Shown here piece after piece: positions 42,690 to 52,747 of a stretch of 64,000 nt of DNA; the first letter of the stretch is position 1, and the number at the start of each line of letters is the position of its first letter. The stretch lies in the NCBI GenBank assembly GCA_029232285.1, contig JAOXFI010000020.1, forward strand, positions 1-64,000, given 5' to 3'. A model generated the notes under the pieces. The model was given only the letters and a program-made list of their open reading frames with translations. It ran no database searches and was not told where the DNA came from. The translations under genes were made by a program, and so were the position numbers. The stretch is from Agmasoma carcini (nom. nud.). Lineage: Eukaryota; Microsporidia; Thelohaniidae.

Positions 42690-42960
42690 GTCATAAGATG
42701 TGATCATAGCTAAGCTTATACCTTCAAGATCACAATATGAAGATTGTTTTTCACTCGCTACAAACTAGTTCTAGAGTGAACAAAAAGCTGTAACACTTGA
42801 CAAGTCTTATAGTCCAATTGATTGGTGTTTTTCACTCGCTACAAACTAGTTCTAGAGTGAACAAAAAACTGTAACACCTTGACATGTCTTATAGTTCAAT
42901 TGATTGGTGTTTTTCAACGTTTACAATCTGCAACATATGAAAATCTGGATTCTTCGTAGG
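42690..42960 (-). mobile_element. SINE-like family fragment with 81-bp tandem duplication
   Basis: AGCTTATACCTTCAAGATCA, CGCTACAAACTAGTTCTAGA, GTGAACAAAAAGCTGTAACA and CTTATAGTCCAATTGATTGG resemble the 5' part of minus-oriented family copies. The segment from TTTTTCACTCGC to ATTGATTGGTG is repeated at 42745 and 42826, with a third partial start at 42908. Confidence 0.55.
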
Positions 42961-43231
42961 TCTCTCATTTTTTTAAAAAATTTTTGTTATTCCCAAATCG
43001 AAACAACTCTTAATATTTTTAGTTGAACTAATTTATGTTTTTTTGTCACAATTTTTTTATTTTTAATCACATAACATAAAAATATGATTAGTTAATGATT
43101 AAAAGACTTTTATATATTTAAAGTTATAATAATTATCATTATTTTCTGTATTTTATCTCAATTTCAAATATTAACCTCCTTAACGTAGATAAATATCCTT
43201 ATCATCACTTTTTACTATAGGTAGTTAACCA

Positions 43232-43232
43232 G

Positions 43233-43286
<54 letters not shown>
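43232..43286. repeat. (ACTA)n microsatellite
   Basis: About thirteen perfect ACTA units upstream of the 43497 gene; the complementary (TTAG)n satellite lies downstream of its paralogue at 45.8-46.0 kb. Confidence 0.95.
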
Positions 43287-43454
43287 ATATTATATCATTA
43301 TATAATCTATCATCTAACATATATTATATCATTATATAATCTATATCATTATATAATCTATCATATCTGACTAACTAACATATAATATCAATTATCACAT
43401 ATTGTCACATGTTTAATTGATCTCTTATAAATAAATTTTTATTAAAATTTTTCC

Positions 43455-43496
43455 TTTTCTCCTTCAAAGTTTTTAATCACACAAAAAAATTACCCC
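43455..43496 (+). promoter_or_regulatory. TTTTCTCCTTCAAA element and CCCC motif before the 43497 gene
   Basis: TTTTCTCCTTCAAA (43455-43468) recurs as TTTCTCCTTCAAA at 44938-44950 before the paralogue. CCCC (43493-43496) abuts the ATG. Confidence 0.6.
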
Positions 43497-44303
43497 ATGT
43501 TAAATTCAGATCTACAAAAGATAGTAAAACTTTCAAAAGGTTTATTCTATGAAATTTTATCTGCTAATAATGGTTTTGATTTATCAGATACCAGTGATTT
43601 ATGCAATAACATTCTATCTATTCTCTTGTCCACACTTCTTTTGCTTTCAAGTAGGGAAAAACACTTCCTTAATTCATTCTTCTTGCTTGTAATGATTGTT
43701 TTCCACAATGCTTCAATTTCTTTAACTGATTTCAACTTCTTAAAAAGTGTACCTATAACATTCCATTCTGTTGATAAAATACGTGGCTTAATAGAAGGCT
43801 TCCTTATTTTATGTGCTGTTTATGTTGTTCTTTACTTCGTCACACTTCTAACAGAGAAAATAAGATTATTTTATTTAGCAACATTATCATTTACTGTAGC
43901 ATTTATTGCTACTTATGTAATTGATTATATAAATGTAACATCTTACAGTTATTATTCAATATACATTGTATCAATTGTTATGGTCATTGCTGCCTTTATT
44001 ATTTTAGGTGAAGGTATTACTAACATTATTGTTTATCCATTTATGTTTACTATTGGCGTATCATTTTTATTAACAAATATTTGTGTTCTTCCCAGAGGAC
44101 TTGTTGATGCTACAAAAATTCCTACTACTGAATCTTTAAAAAACATAGAAATGTTATTTTTGATAATATTTACACTTGTTATGTTTTGTGATCTGATTTC
44201 TTATTTATTTACTCGTAGGGAGAGCGGAGATAGTGAATTACAAGAAAAAATATCAAATTTTAACGCTTCAGAACTTTCATTTTCAACTCCATTAAATAAA
44301 TAA
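43497..44303 (+). CDS. Multi-pass membrane protein, tandem pair member 1, 268 aa
   Basis: At least six hydrophobic segments by eye: about 40-53 (ILSILLSTLLLLSS), 60-71, 98-122 (FLILCAVYVVLYFVTLL), 126-144, 155-172 (IVSIVMVIAAFIILG), 176-197 and 218-240. The N-terminal 35 residues and C-terminal 25 residues are hydrophilic; the tail ends in ELSFSTPLNK. It aligns with the 44960 protein over its length, for example in VLYFVTLLTEKIRLFYLATLS versus LLYFITFISEKVHIFYLTSLS, the FIILGEGITNI/FMILGHNFTDI block, and the terminal L-S-x-S/T-x-x-L-[NS]-K. The family is not recognised. It could be a transporter or structural membrane protein. Confidence 0.85.
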   Translation: MLNSDLQKIVKLSKGLFYEILSANNGFDLSDTSDLCNNILSILLSTLLLLSSREKHFLNSFFLLVMIVFHNASISLTDFNFLKSVPITFHSVDKIRGLIEGFLILCAVYVVLYFVTLLTEKIRLFYLATLSFTVAFIATYVIDYINVTSYSYYSIYIVSIVMVIAAFIILGEGITNIIVYPFMFTIGVSFLLTNICVLPRGLVDATKIPTTESLKNIEMLFLIIFTLVMFCDLISYLFTRRESGDSELQEKISNFNASELSFSTPLNK

Positions 44304-44400
44304 ATATTTATAAAATTTAGTTAGATCAAATTATTAAGAAATAATATTTTAATATATGTTTGATTTTCTTGTATATTAGTAATGTGATTAATATAAATAT

Positions 44401-44561
44401 TTACATGTACCAGTGTTCCGGGTTCGATTCTCATTGAAAGGTATTTTAATAAACATATTTATATATTTTAAATATTCACATGTACCAGTATCCCGGGTTC
44501 GATTCTCATTGAAAGGTATTTTAATAAAAATATTTATATATTTTAAATATTTACATGTACC
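44401..44561. repeat. 75-bp tandem duplication carrying a B-box-like GGGTTCGATTCTC
   Basis: Unit: TTACATGTACCAGTGTTCCG, GGTTCGATTCTCATTGAAAG, GTATTTTAATAAACATATTT and ATATATTTTAAATA. Two full copies and a third start. The GGTTCGATTCT part resembles a tRNA T-arm/B box, but no cloverleaf can be built around it. Confidence 0.85.
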
Positions 44562-44827
44562 TTTAATATAAAGTCTTATATTAATAATTAAATCTTTATA
44601 TCATTTACATATGCTTAAATATCAATTTATTTAAAATTTTTAAATTATCTCCTTTTACACATGTCAATGATGTATTATTGTATAAATAACCATTTAACAA
44701 CTATAAACTAACGTTACTTCATACTTATTAAATACCTTAACTAACTAAAAACAACTAATTACAAATTAAATATTTTATCAAATCTTTTTCAATTGGATCA
44801 AAAGTTTATAAATATTAACTGATATAA

Positions 44828-44882
44828 CTAACTATACTATACTATACTATACTATACTATACTATACTATACTATACTATAT
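44828..44882. repeat. (ACTAT)n microsatellite
   Basis: About ten units of the pentamer. Confidence 0.95.
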
Positions 44883-44937
44883 AACTAACTAATTATCCCT
44901 TAAAAGTCAGATAATCCTTATCCTTAATTTATTCTCC

Positions 44938-44950
44938 TTTCTCCTTCAAA
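44938..44950 (+). promoter_or_regulatory. TTTCTCCTTCAAA element before the 44960 gene
   Basis: Thirteen bases shared with the 43497 upstream region, here only 10 bp from the ATG. Confidence 0.55.
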
Positions 44951-44959
44951 TAAAAACGG

Positions 44960-45724
44960 ATGAGAAAAACTACCCACATGAAAATATTAGGTGAAGCTTC
45001 AACTTACAAAGAAATATTCTTCAATCTATTTTTAAATGATACAGCACAAACACAATCTACTGCTATCGCCTCTACCTACACTGAAAAACACTTATCAACG
45101 ATTCTTCCATCATGTCTGATTTGCTTTTCAAAATGTGAAAATTATTTCAATTCTTTGTTTTTTATATTTGCAATTATAATCAACAAAAAGTATTCAATAG
45201 CAGATTTTGACTTTCTAAATAAGTTTATTGAAGATGAAGAACTATGCAAATCAGCTGAAGTGTTGATCATTTTAAGTTTTTTATATGCTTTACTATACTT
45301 TATTACCTTTATCAGTGAGAAAGTTCATATTTTCTACTTAACCTCTTTATCTTTGTCAGTTTTTTACATAACTAGCTTTGTATTAGAAAAAATAGCTGTA
45401 AATTACAATCCTAACTTGATCTATACCGGTTCAATTGGTCTGATGCTTTTTATATTTATGATTTTAGGACATAATTTTACTGATATTTTAGTCCATTCGA
45501 TCTATCTTTCAATGGGAGTGATGGCATTGGTCAATGGGTTATCTGATAAAGGTGTTAATTCTGTTGAGGAGATGTTTTCTTGTGTATTTATGTGTGCTTT
45601 GTTTTGTACAGCTGTTCAAAAAATGTTTGGTGGAAGAAATACAGAAGAGCACGATGGTCCTTGTAAAGTGAGTGACATAAAGCCTATTGAGTTGACTTCA
45701 TTCACATCACAATTAAGTAAATAA
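44960..45724 (+). CDS. Multi-pass membrane protein, tandem pair member 2, 254 aa
   Basis: Paralogue of the 43497 protein with the same succession of hydrophobic segments: about 52-75, 93-113 (VLIILSFLYALLYFITFI), 117-136, 149-168 (IGLMLFIFMILG), 172-192 and 203-218. The hydrophilic tail has an acidic RNTEEHDGP portion and ends LTSFTSQLSK. Two conserved features are the serine-rich start of the first segment and the F-Y-L-[AT]-[TS]-LS block after the third. Cysteines are more frequent than in member 1, in SCLICFSKCE and SCVFMCALFC. The ATG follows TTTCTCCTTCAAATAAAAACGG; a second Met lies at codon 8. Function unknown. Confidence 0.85.
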   Translation: MRKTTHMKILGEASTYKEIFFNLFLNDTAQTQSTAIASTYTEKHLSTILPSCLICFSKCENYFNSLFFIFAIIINKKYSIADFDFLNKFIEDEELCKSAEVLIILSFLYALLYFITFISEKVHIFYLTSLSLSVFYITSFVLEKIAVNYNPNLIYTGSIGLMLFIFMILGHNFTDILVHSIYLSMGVMALVNGLSDKGVNSVEEMFSCVFMCALFCTAVQKMFGGRNTEEHDGPCKVSDIKPIELTSFTSQLSK

Positions 45725-45759
45725 AAAATACATTATAGTTTATATTATATAAGGGTTAG

Positions 45760-45938
45760 TATATGTTAGTTAATCAGGTTAGTCTAGTTAGTTAGTATAG
45801 TTAGTTAGTCTAGTTAGTTAGTATAGTTAGTTAGTCTAGTTAGTTAGTATAGTTAGTTAGTATAGTTAGTTAGTCTAGTTAGTTAGTTAGTTAGTATAGT
45901 TAGTTAGTTAGTCTAGTTAGTTAGTTAGTTAGTTAGTC

Positions 45939-45974
<36 letters not shown>

Positions 45975-46022
45975 ATAGTTAGTTAGTCTAGTTAGTTAGT
46001 CAGGTTAGTCAGTATAGTTAGA
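45760..46022. repeat. (GTTA)n satellite with TCTAG/TATAG interruptions
   Basis: About 260 bp of TTAG units broken at intervals by TCTAG or TATAG. It is complementary in sequence to the (ACTA)n array upstream of the gene pair. Confidence 0.95.
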
Positions 46023-46101
46023 TATATAGGGTTGAATATAACCTGTAATCATATAAATAATCACAATTTAAAATTATCAAAAACAAATTCCAACAACCAT
46101 T

Positions 46102-46314
46102 TTAATTGTTTAAACTTTCAACTGCAGGATTTGAGACATTTTGACCATCATTTTGAGCAGAACTTCGACCACTTGATCCAGATGAGACATCAGCATTTGG
46201 ACCAGATTTGACAACAGCATTTTGATCCACTTTGACACCATCCTTATTTTCACCAGAAGTAGTAGTTGAAATAAAAGCAACCCACACAAGTAACAATAGT
46301 TTACCAGTTAACAT
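46102..46314 (-). CDS. Small secreted Ser/Asn-rich protein, 70 aa
   Basis: A textbook signal peptide (MLTGKLLLLVWVAFISTTTS, probable cleavage near residue 20) is followed by about 50 residues of Asn, Ser, Gly, Asp and Val with no cysteine. There is a loose internal repeat, KVDQNAVVKSGPNADV then SSGSSGRSSAQNDGQNVSN. Reads as a short disordered secreted peptide, similar in style to the 63163 gene. Real gene probable because of the signal peptide; function unknown. Upstream on its strand lies an array of about 60-bp repeats. Confidence 0.65.
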   Translation of the reverse strand: MLTGKLLLLVWVAFISTTTSGENKDGVKVDQNAVVKSGPNADVSSGSSGRSSAQNDGQNVSNPAVESLNN

Positions 46315-46504
46315 ACTTGATTCAAATTACATATTTTTATATCTTAAATTTAATAATGGTTGTTAATATTTCAATCACATGTTGAATCTTGAACATAATA
46401 ACATAGATTTATATCTTAAATTAAATATTTAGATGATTTATAATAAAATATTATATAAACAATTTATATTAAATATTTTATAATATGTAGTAATATAAAT
46501 AAAA

Positions 46505-46770
46505 TATTTGAAATGAAATACTTAAGCATAAATTATTGAATTTTATAAATACCAAAAATGATTTTATTTTAAATGGAATACTTAAGCATAGATTATTGGA
46601 TTTATAAATACCAAAAATGATTAAATATGTGATTTTATTTAATTTGAAATAAAATAGTTAATATATTGAAATTATTGAGTTTTATAAATACCAAAAATGA
46701 TTTTATTTAATTTGAAATGAAATACTTAAGCATAAATTATTGAATCTTATAAATACCAAAAATGACTGAA
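46505..46770. repeat. About 60-80-bp tandem array upstream of the 46102 gene
   Basis: Four units of TTGAAATGAAATACTTAAGC, ATAAATTATTGAATTTTATA, AATACCAAAAATGATTTTAT with small length differences. Confidence 0.85.
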
Positions 46771-47615
46771 GCTTTAATAACTTAAAAATGGTGGATTAGA
46801 AAACAAATATAATAAATTATTTACTTTTTTAATACCTTAGGAAAAATATATTTATATTATTGTTAATAGAATTTTTATTGGTAAGTTAAAAAATATGATT
46901 GGAGGCGTGCGAACAAAAAATATTAAATTTTAATAAGAAAAGATGGCCTTATTGAAGTTTGTTATAACATATACGTTTATTGATAAATTACATAATAAAA
47001 CTGTATGAAAAACAACATTAATAAAACCTTTAATATTATGAACTTAAAGAACATATCTATATTAAATATTTTAGCGATTGAAGACTTAAAAATATTTTTA
47101 CTTTCTGTGACAATACAATAAAGAAAATCATAGCTAAAACACCAACCAAGATCCCACAAAAGGACTTTCAAATAAATAAGTTAAGGGTTCTGATAAGTTG
47201 GTAATTAAAAAGCAAATATTATTGTGGTAGGTCACCACACAACAAGTCTAATGCTCTAAGTATAATTATAAACGGTAAAATCACTAATATTTTTGTAAAA
47301 GAATACCCACCAAGACAGTCTCTTTGATCATACCTATTATACACTAGAAGAAAAAGCAACACCCCTTAAATGATTGATTTTCTGTGAACCGAAAACATAT
47401 TATACAGTAATAGATATAACTAATTTTATAGTTATTACTTTATATTATGTTTTCATTTTTTATTATTTACATTGGATGCTATTATAGTATAAAATCTACC
47501 CGGTAATTACTTTTACGTGGTCTACCAAAATTGACTATAAATTTTTAACCATTTATACTGCATTATATTAACAAATCTTTAAAAAATAATCATCAAATAG
47601 TTTATAATATGTACA
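46771..47615. other. Gene-free stretch
   Basis: No supported gene. The minus-strand frame at 46977-47171 is hydrophobic but AT-driven and not believed. Confidence 0.45.
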
Positions 47616-47619
47616 GAAA

Positions 47620-48470
47620 AGATACTGTTATGTTTATAAGAGAACATGACCTTCTAGATATACTTGTTGGTGCACTCTTTGTCACAAATGTGGTTCAATG
47701 ATGAAAAAATAAATAAAAAGTATAGAAAGGGAAATTCAATACCAGTATTGAAATGCCTTAAAAAGGACTGTTTTTTGTAAACTGTAAGCTAACACTATGC
47801 GAGATTTTGGAATCAATATATTTATATATATTATAAATACCGATATCAAATATGATAGACTTGGCAGGAAGATCATCAAATACTCTCACGAAATATGTAG
47901 AAAAGTCTACTCAAAAATCGTATAGTGAGATCAACGCGGAAAAATGATTGGATCGACTGAAAGTCCAATGTCCAATACAGATTGATGAGGCCAAATTCTA
48001 TAGGCGAAGGAAATATGATAGAGGAAGAATGCTTACAGGCGATGTTCTGAGTTTATATGAGGATCAAACTGTCGAAGTTTTCAATAATAGGAACCATGGG
48101 CGTAAAATTGATTGGCATGGGGTTTGGTCTTAATTTTTGGGTAGAAACCCGTGATCGAAACATACTTAGTGAAATAATCAATAGAGGGTTGAATTATGCT
48201 CTTTAATTCACTCTGAGATTGCCCTGCATATATATGTTTGAATTCGATATGATATCAGCATGAAACTGTAAATCATCAACTATATTATGTTGATCCAATT
48301 ACAGGTGCGTATACTCAAAGTGTTGAACGTTCATGGCTTGAGTCTAAGATAAGAATATTTAAAAAAACGAGTGGGGTTAAAACACAAACATTTCAATCAC
48401 ATTTTGATTACTTCTGTTAAAGGATTAGGAAGTCAAACAATGAGGATATGTTTATATCTTTTTAGAAGAT
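47620..48470 (+). mobile_element. Decayed Merlin-like transposase, copy 5
   Basis: In order on the plus strand, across frameshifts: EHDLLDIL and CTLCHKCGSMM (zinc ribbon) near 47650-47705, KCLKKDC near 47750, IQIDEAKFYRRRKYDRGRML near 47968-48030 (first Asp block), and VNHHQLYYVDPITGAYTQSV then ERSWLESK near 48270-48350. These are Merlin/IS1595 hallmarks. Stops and shifts leave only a 61-codon open piece (47948-48133). Orientation is opposite to copies 1, 2 and 4. Confidence 0.75.
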
Positions 48471-50313
48471 TTGTATAATGTGAATTTATGAATAAATACT
48501 CACTTTCAATTAATATATTTTATAATAAATAAATATTATTAGTATGTATGCTTTTAATTTTTGAATAAAAGTTTGGTAGGAAGCTTATTATAATATTGTA
48601 TGTATAAATAATTACAGTAGACTACATGCCATAATAGCACCCTACATTGTTATATATTTTACAAATTTTGTAAATTAACTAATAAAAACATTAATTAATA
48701 ATTTGTTAGTCACCTTATTTGCTTTACATATATTTCTCATTTTAGAAACCCATTTTTACAAAATTAATTTATATATTATACCATAATCTTGATTTTTTAT
48801 TTATATCATTTAGTATTTGAATAAATATGTTCGATTTGTTAAAATCAGGTTGTTGGGCTGACATTTTATACCATATCCTAAAATATAAACCAGTCATTCT
48901 AGAAGTGTGACAAATGCGCTGTCTTATCGAGAAATAAATTGATATAGGTCTTTTTTATACTAAAAGATCAATATAAACCAATCATTCTAGAAGCGTGACA
49001 GGATGCGCTGTCTTGTCGAGAAATAAATTGATATAGGTCTTCTTTACACTAAAAGATCAATATAACCACATGAAACCAATCCTCTATTTACTAACACTGA
49101 ATTACCTTTACAGAATTTTGTTGATACACTCTACTTTAAGCCTATCTCTTAAATTTCTCATTTTAATCTTTTCCTATCATTCTCATTTAGTGTAAATCTG
49201 CCCATCTCTTTTTATTATTTTATCCCAATCATCTTTTATGTTTAAAATACCCTCCAAAACTAATCATAAACGAGATTCTTTGTGTAATTTGGTTAAAAGG
49301 GTTTAATGGCTGCAACTCTTACACAAATATTCATATTATGTATTTTTATAGTTAATGGTTCACATTCAATGACAGATTTTTTGTTAAATTTGGGGACGTG
49401 GAAAAGGGGTTTCAATTTTATTTTAATCACTTGTTTAAGAAATATATGCCTCTCATAACCACTTTATCTTTCTAAATAATCATATTCTCGTAAAATATCT
49501 CTTATGACATTCTATCCTCTTTAAGTCTCAAAATTTTTTTTTAATATTTAAAGATCAAAGACTACTCATAAGGATAATAAAATATATTCTAAATTTAAAT
49601 TAGAAACGGTCTTTTTTGTCGGGAGTCCGGTTTTCTTTTCGGCAAATTTACAAAAATCATTAAAATATAAAAATATAACAATATACAAAGTTGTATACGC
49701 TAATAACTATAACAATATTTGTTATTTTTTTACATTTCAACAAAAACATATAATTTTACAGGTGTCCAGTTTTTCCCTCTATATATTATTTATTATAGTA
49801 CACAAGGGAATTCTTTATATTATTAACATCCTAACCAGTATAATAAGCTTATGATTTAAAGGTTTACGTCTTCGTTTAAACAAAAATATAAAATATTAAT
49901 CACTCGTTATACAAATCATTCAGTAAAGAATAAACAAACAACATTCAAATCTATTTATTTAAATTATTTTGAAGGTGTTAGTCATCGACAGATACATCAC
50001 AAGATAAATTTATATAAGTCATATCTATTTCCACATCTTTAAAACAATCATATGTCAAATAAACGTATTATCATAACAACATACTTATCTAATATAACAG
50101 CTAGAATATATTGTTAATATGATGTAAAAAGAAAATTTATTCAATCTACGTGTTATTATGGACTTTACAAAACATCAGAAGTAATAAACCAACAATTTCA
50201 AGGATGGTAAATCTTGATTCCACACCAATCATACACTCACTTAATCTGCGCTAAATGATTGATATATTAATTAACTTAACAAAAAACATATAAATCAACC
50301 AACAATATATTTC
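48471..50313. other. Gene-free 1.8-kb stretch
   Basis: Contains an 88-bp tandem duplication at 48886-49064; otherwise no gene or recognised repeat. Confidence 0.5.
48886..49064. repeat. About 88-bp tandem duplication
   Basis: Two copies of ATAAACCA-TCATTCTAGAAG, GTGACA-ATGCGCTGTCTT, TCGAGAAATAAATTGATATA, GGTCTT-TTTA-ACTAAAAGATCAAT with few differences. Confidence 0.9.
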
Positions 50314-50745
50314 ATGATATTCTTAGTGAATGTATTTCTAAAACCTCCAGTAGAAGATGAAGATGACACGTATAAAGGCACATTTATTGATATTCACTTC
50401 AATGGATATGAAACTCCTACCAGCAGTTATACTGAATCTGATTCTAGGGAAAAGGTAGATGAAAGCACTTCATCAGATGCAACAACATGCACAGAGTACT
50501 GCCCTTTTTGCAATCGTCATTCTCATAATAAATTATTCTCAAATCCTGACGATCTAAAAAACAAAATAACTTCAGAAGAAGACTCCGAGTTTGAAAGTTC
50601 AGTCGAAAATGAAAACTCTTCTTCATATGATAAATTAGAAACAAAATCTGTTTCAGAGGAAGACTCCGAGTTTGAAGGTTCAATCGAAGATGAAAACTCT
50701 TCTTCATATAAGCATGTTTTAGATACAGATCTTCAGCCCGTTTAA
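50314..50745 (+). CDS. Putative secreted acidic repeat protein, 143 aa
   Basis: The hydrophobic start MIFLVNVFL then PPVEDED may be a very short signal peptide, weaker than in neighbours. The rest is highly acidic and Ser-rich. One CPFC pair with nearby Cys and His (CTEYCPFCNRHSH) could bind metal. The C-terminal half has two copies of a 27-residue unit, SEEDSEFE-[SG]-S then E-x-ENSSSY, almost identical at DNA level (81-bp period, about 50565-50720). Unrecognised. Its minus-strand open frame is a shadow of the repeats. Confidence 0.65.
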   Translation: MIFLVNVFLKPPVEDEDDTYKGTFIDIHFNGYETPTSSYTESDSREKVDESTSSDATTCTEYCPFCNRHSHNKLFSNPDDLKNKITSEEDSEFESSVENENSSSYDKLETKSVSEEDSEFEGSIEDENSSSYKHVLDTDLQPV

Positions 50746-50833
50746 TTAAATATAATTAACTATTTTAATCACTTATATTATATTTTAGTACATAATTTAG
50801 CTAGGTTAATATATGGTAACAAGTAATACCTAA

Positions 50834-51345
50834 GCTCTGTGATTAATCCAGACCCCCACGTGGTGCAGAGTGGTAACGTTGGAAATAACGGCTAAAGCAT
50901 GACCGTGGGGGATACAATTAACTTTGTTCACTTTGGGAAACTGGTTTGCAGTCGATAGACAGACACCTCTTCTTAAATATTAAGCTGGTTGATGTTCGTA
51001 ATAGCACTAAGCCCAGCTACAACCGCATTCTATAGTTTGGTGTCTTTAAAGTCATACTGTCACCATCTAAGATGGCATGACAATAAAGTTTCTCTACTGC
51101 CTTTTACCAAAGCACGAATAGTGTATGGTCATTAATGTCTATTTTCGTCTCTTCTATATTTTATTATTTTGTTTGATTAAGGAGTTTAACTTGCTGGTTC
51201 GGATTTCTCCTATGGTAAATTTATTGATAACTAAAATTCCTTGTAAATATTAGCGGAGAAATTCCAATCAATACTACCTTAAGTCTTATTTCATACTTTT
51301 GCCTGAGCAAGCATATTGGGCAAATAAACCTTCTATTATTATACA
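50834..51345 (+). mobile_element. SINE-like family, reference full-length copy with 9-bp target-site duplication
   Basis: 512 bp from GCTCTGTGATTAATCCAGAC to CTATTATTATAC. Flanked by perfect AATACCTAA at 50825-50833 and 51346-51354. The 5' region has TGGTGCAGAGTGG (50861-50873), which resembles a Pol III A box, and about 80 bp on GGTTTGCAGTC, a weak B box. No coding frame. The tail is a TTA microsatellite. All this fits a tRNA-derived or other Pol III-type retroposon, but the promoter boxes are only suggestive. Confidence 0.85.
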
Positions 51346-51388
51346 AATACCTAATTTTATATTATAAAATAATTTTAACTGTTTTTAA

Positions 51389-52747
51389 TCATTCATTATA
51401 AAAAACCAAACAATATATTTCTGCCTCGCCTTTAAACTCAAATATTTTATCTTTTTTTCTTAGTTTAAAACAAATATTTTTATCATCGTCAGCTGCAATA
51501 TCAATTATCAACACAAATACATTAGGGGTTTTAACATCAGAAAGGTTTACACTTATACAATCTTTACTGGTTTTACTAAAAGAATTTTTAAGTTCTTTAT
51601 AGGATTGTAACTTATTACCTTTCTTTTTAAATAAAAATATTCTCAATTGACTTTTATCAATGTTTTCTCTTAATAAGTAAAAAATATTCCCTTTCATTTT
51701 TAAGTGTTTTACTTTTATACCAAGACTTGTTAATTTTTGATATGTAAATTTATTAATATACAAAGAGGGTCCTGAAATTCCTTTTTCGCTATTATATTTT
51801 GTTACTTGGCAGTTTTTACTTGAATCATTATCAATTTTATTCGTATTCAGAACTCGCAAATTATAATTTAGTTTTTTATGATAATATTTTTTAATATTTT
51901 TTGATTTTTTTGGAGCAATTTTTACAAATTCTTTGGGTTTTATCTTTTTAACCTTGTTTTTATCATCAGGAGGTGTTGAAGATGATGATATTGAAGACTT
52001 TTCTTTATTTAATTCAGTTAAGTCAAAAGTACTACTATTGTTTATATGAGTGGAAGATGGGTTTGGTTGAGGTTGTTGATAAGAAGGTTTAATTATATCA
52101 AAAATTTCAAGGTTTTGATTTATAGGAATAAGTTGTGTTGTATTGTTAGATGGATTTGAAATGATTTGTTGATCATAAGCTGGTGATTGAACTATTTGAC
52201 TATTAGAAGGATTAACATACTGATATGAAATTATATCTTGGGTAATAATTGGTGGTTGGATTGCTTGAACATTAGAAGGATTAATATACTGATATGGATT
52301 TATATCTTGGGTAATAATTGGTGGTTGGATTGCTTGAACATTAGAAGGATTAATATACTGATATGAATTTATATCTTGGGTAATAATTGGTGATTGGATT
52401 AATTGAACATTAGAAGGATTAATATACTGATATGAATTTATATCTTGAGTAATAATTGGTGATCGGATTATTTGATTATCAGCTTGTTGTAAGGTAGTAT
52501 CAAAATTTGTATTTTGTGAAATAATAGGAATAAAATAGGATGGATGTGAGTTAATATATTGTGTTGGTGTATTTGGTATATTCAAGTAAGCATTTAAGTT
52601 TTGTATTGCTATGTTGCGTGGTTGATTTGGAAGAACATTATAAATATATCCTGAATTGTTGGATGGGTTTGGAATATTTACAAAAGATACATTTTCAGAA
52701 GTGTTGTAGGCTGTTGCACTAATTAATATTACAAAGAGTATAATCAT
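51389..52747 (-). CDS. Secreted Asn/Pro/Ser-rich repeat protein with conserved C-terminal domain, 452 aa
   Basis: Signal peptide MIILFVILISATAY, then an Asn/Pro/Ser/Gln-rich disordered region. This includes about four tandem 23-residue units of the type PIITQDI-NSYQY-[IV]-NPSN-VQ (residues about 90-190, 69-bp DNA period near 52160-52490). A Ser/Thr and Lys-rich linker (KKIKPKEFVKIAPKKSKN) leads to a globular C-terminal part of about 150 residues. That part shares YxLRENI, LRIFLFKKKGN, NLSDV and FVLIIDI with the 55804 and 59007 proteins. No membrane helix, so secreted. A spore-wall or host-directed protein is inference. It lies 35 bp from the SINE-like copy's duplication. Confidence 0.85.
   Translation of the reverse strand: MIILFVILISATAYNTSENVSFVNIPNPSNNSGYIYNVLPNQPRNIAIQNLNAYLNIPNTPTQYINSHPSYFIPIISQNTNFDTTLQQADNQIIRSPIITQDINSYQYINPSNVQLIQSPIITQDINSYQYINPSNVQAIQPPIITQDINPYQYINPSNVQAIQPPIITQDIISYQYVNPSNSQIVQSPAYDQQIISNPSNNTTQLIPINQNLEIFDIIKPSYQQPQPNPSSTHINNSSTFDLTELNKEKSSISSSSTPPDDKNKVKKIKPKEFVKIAPKKSKNIKKYYHKKLNYNLRVLNTNKIDNDSSKNCQVTKYNSEKGISGPSLYINKFTYQKLTSLGIKVKHLKMKGNIFYLLRENIDKSQLRIFLFKKKGNKLQSYKELKNSFSKTSKDCISVNLSDVKTPNVFVLIIDIAADDDKNICFKLRKKDKIFEFKGEAEIYCLVFYNE

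Larger units (their letters stand above)
44304..44937. other. Intergenic region of the paralogue pair, satellite-rich
   Basis: Contains the 75-bp tandem duplication at 44401-44561 and the (ACTAT)n array at 44828-44882. No gene. Confidence 0.6.

Noticed and set aside
44401..44561. Possible tRNA or Pol III B box at GGGTTCGATTCTC
   Set aside because: No acceptor, D or anticodon stem can be built around it and the motif is merely duplicated with the 75-bp unit. Kept as a repeat only.
43232..46022. Tetranucleotide arrays considered as telomere or CRISPR-like repeats
   Set aside because: Units are 4-5 bp without spacers and lie inside gene-bearing sequence; ordinary microsatellites.
50834..51345. 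The 510-bp repeat considered as an rRNA fragment
   Set aside because: Its conserved segments do not match any rRNA core sequence I can recall, and tails and target-site duplications point to retroposition instead.
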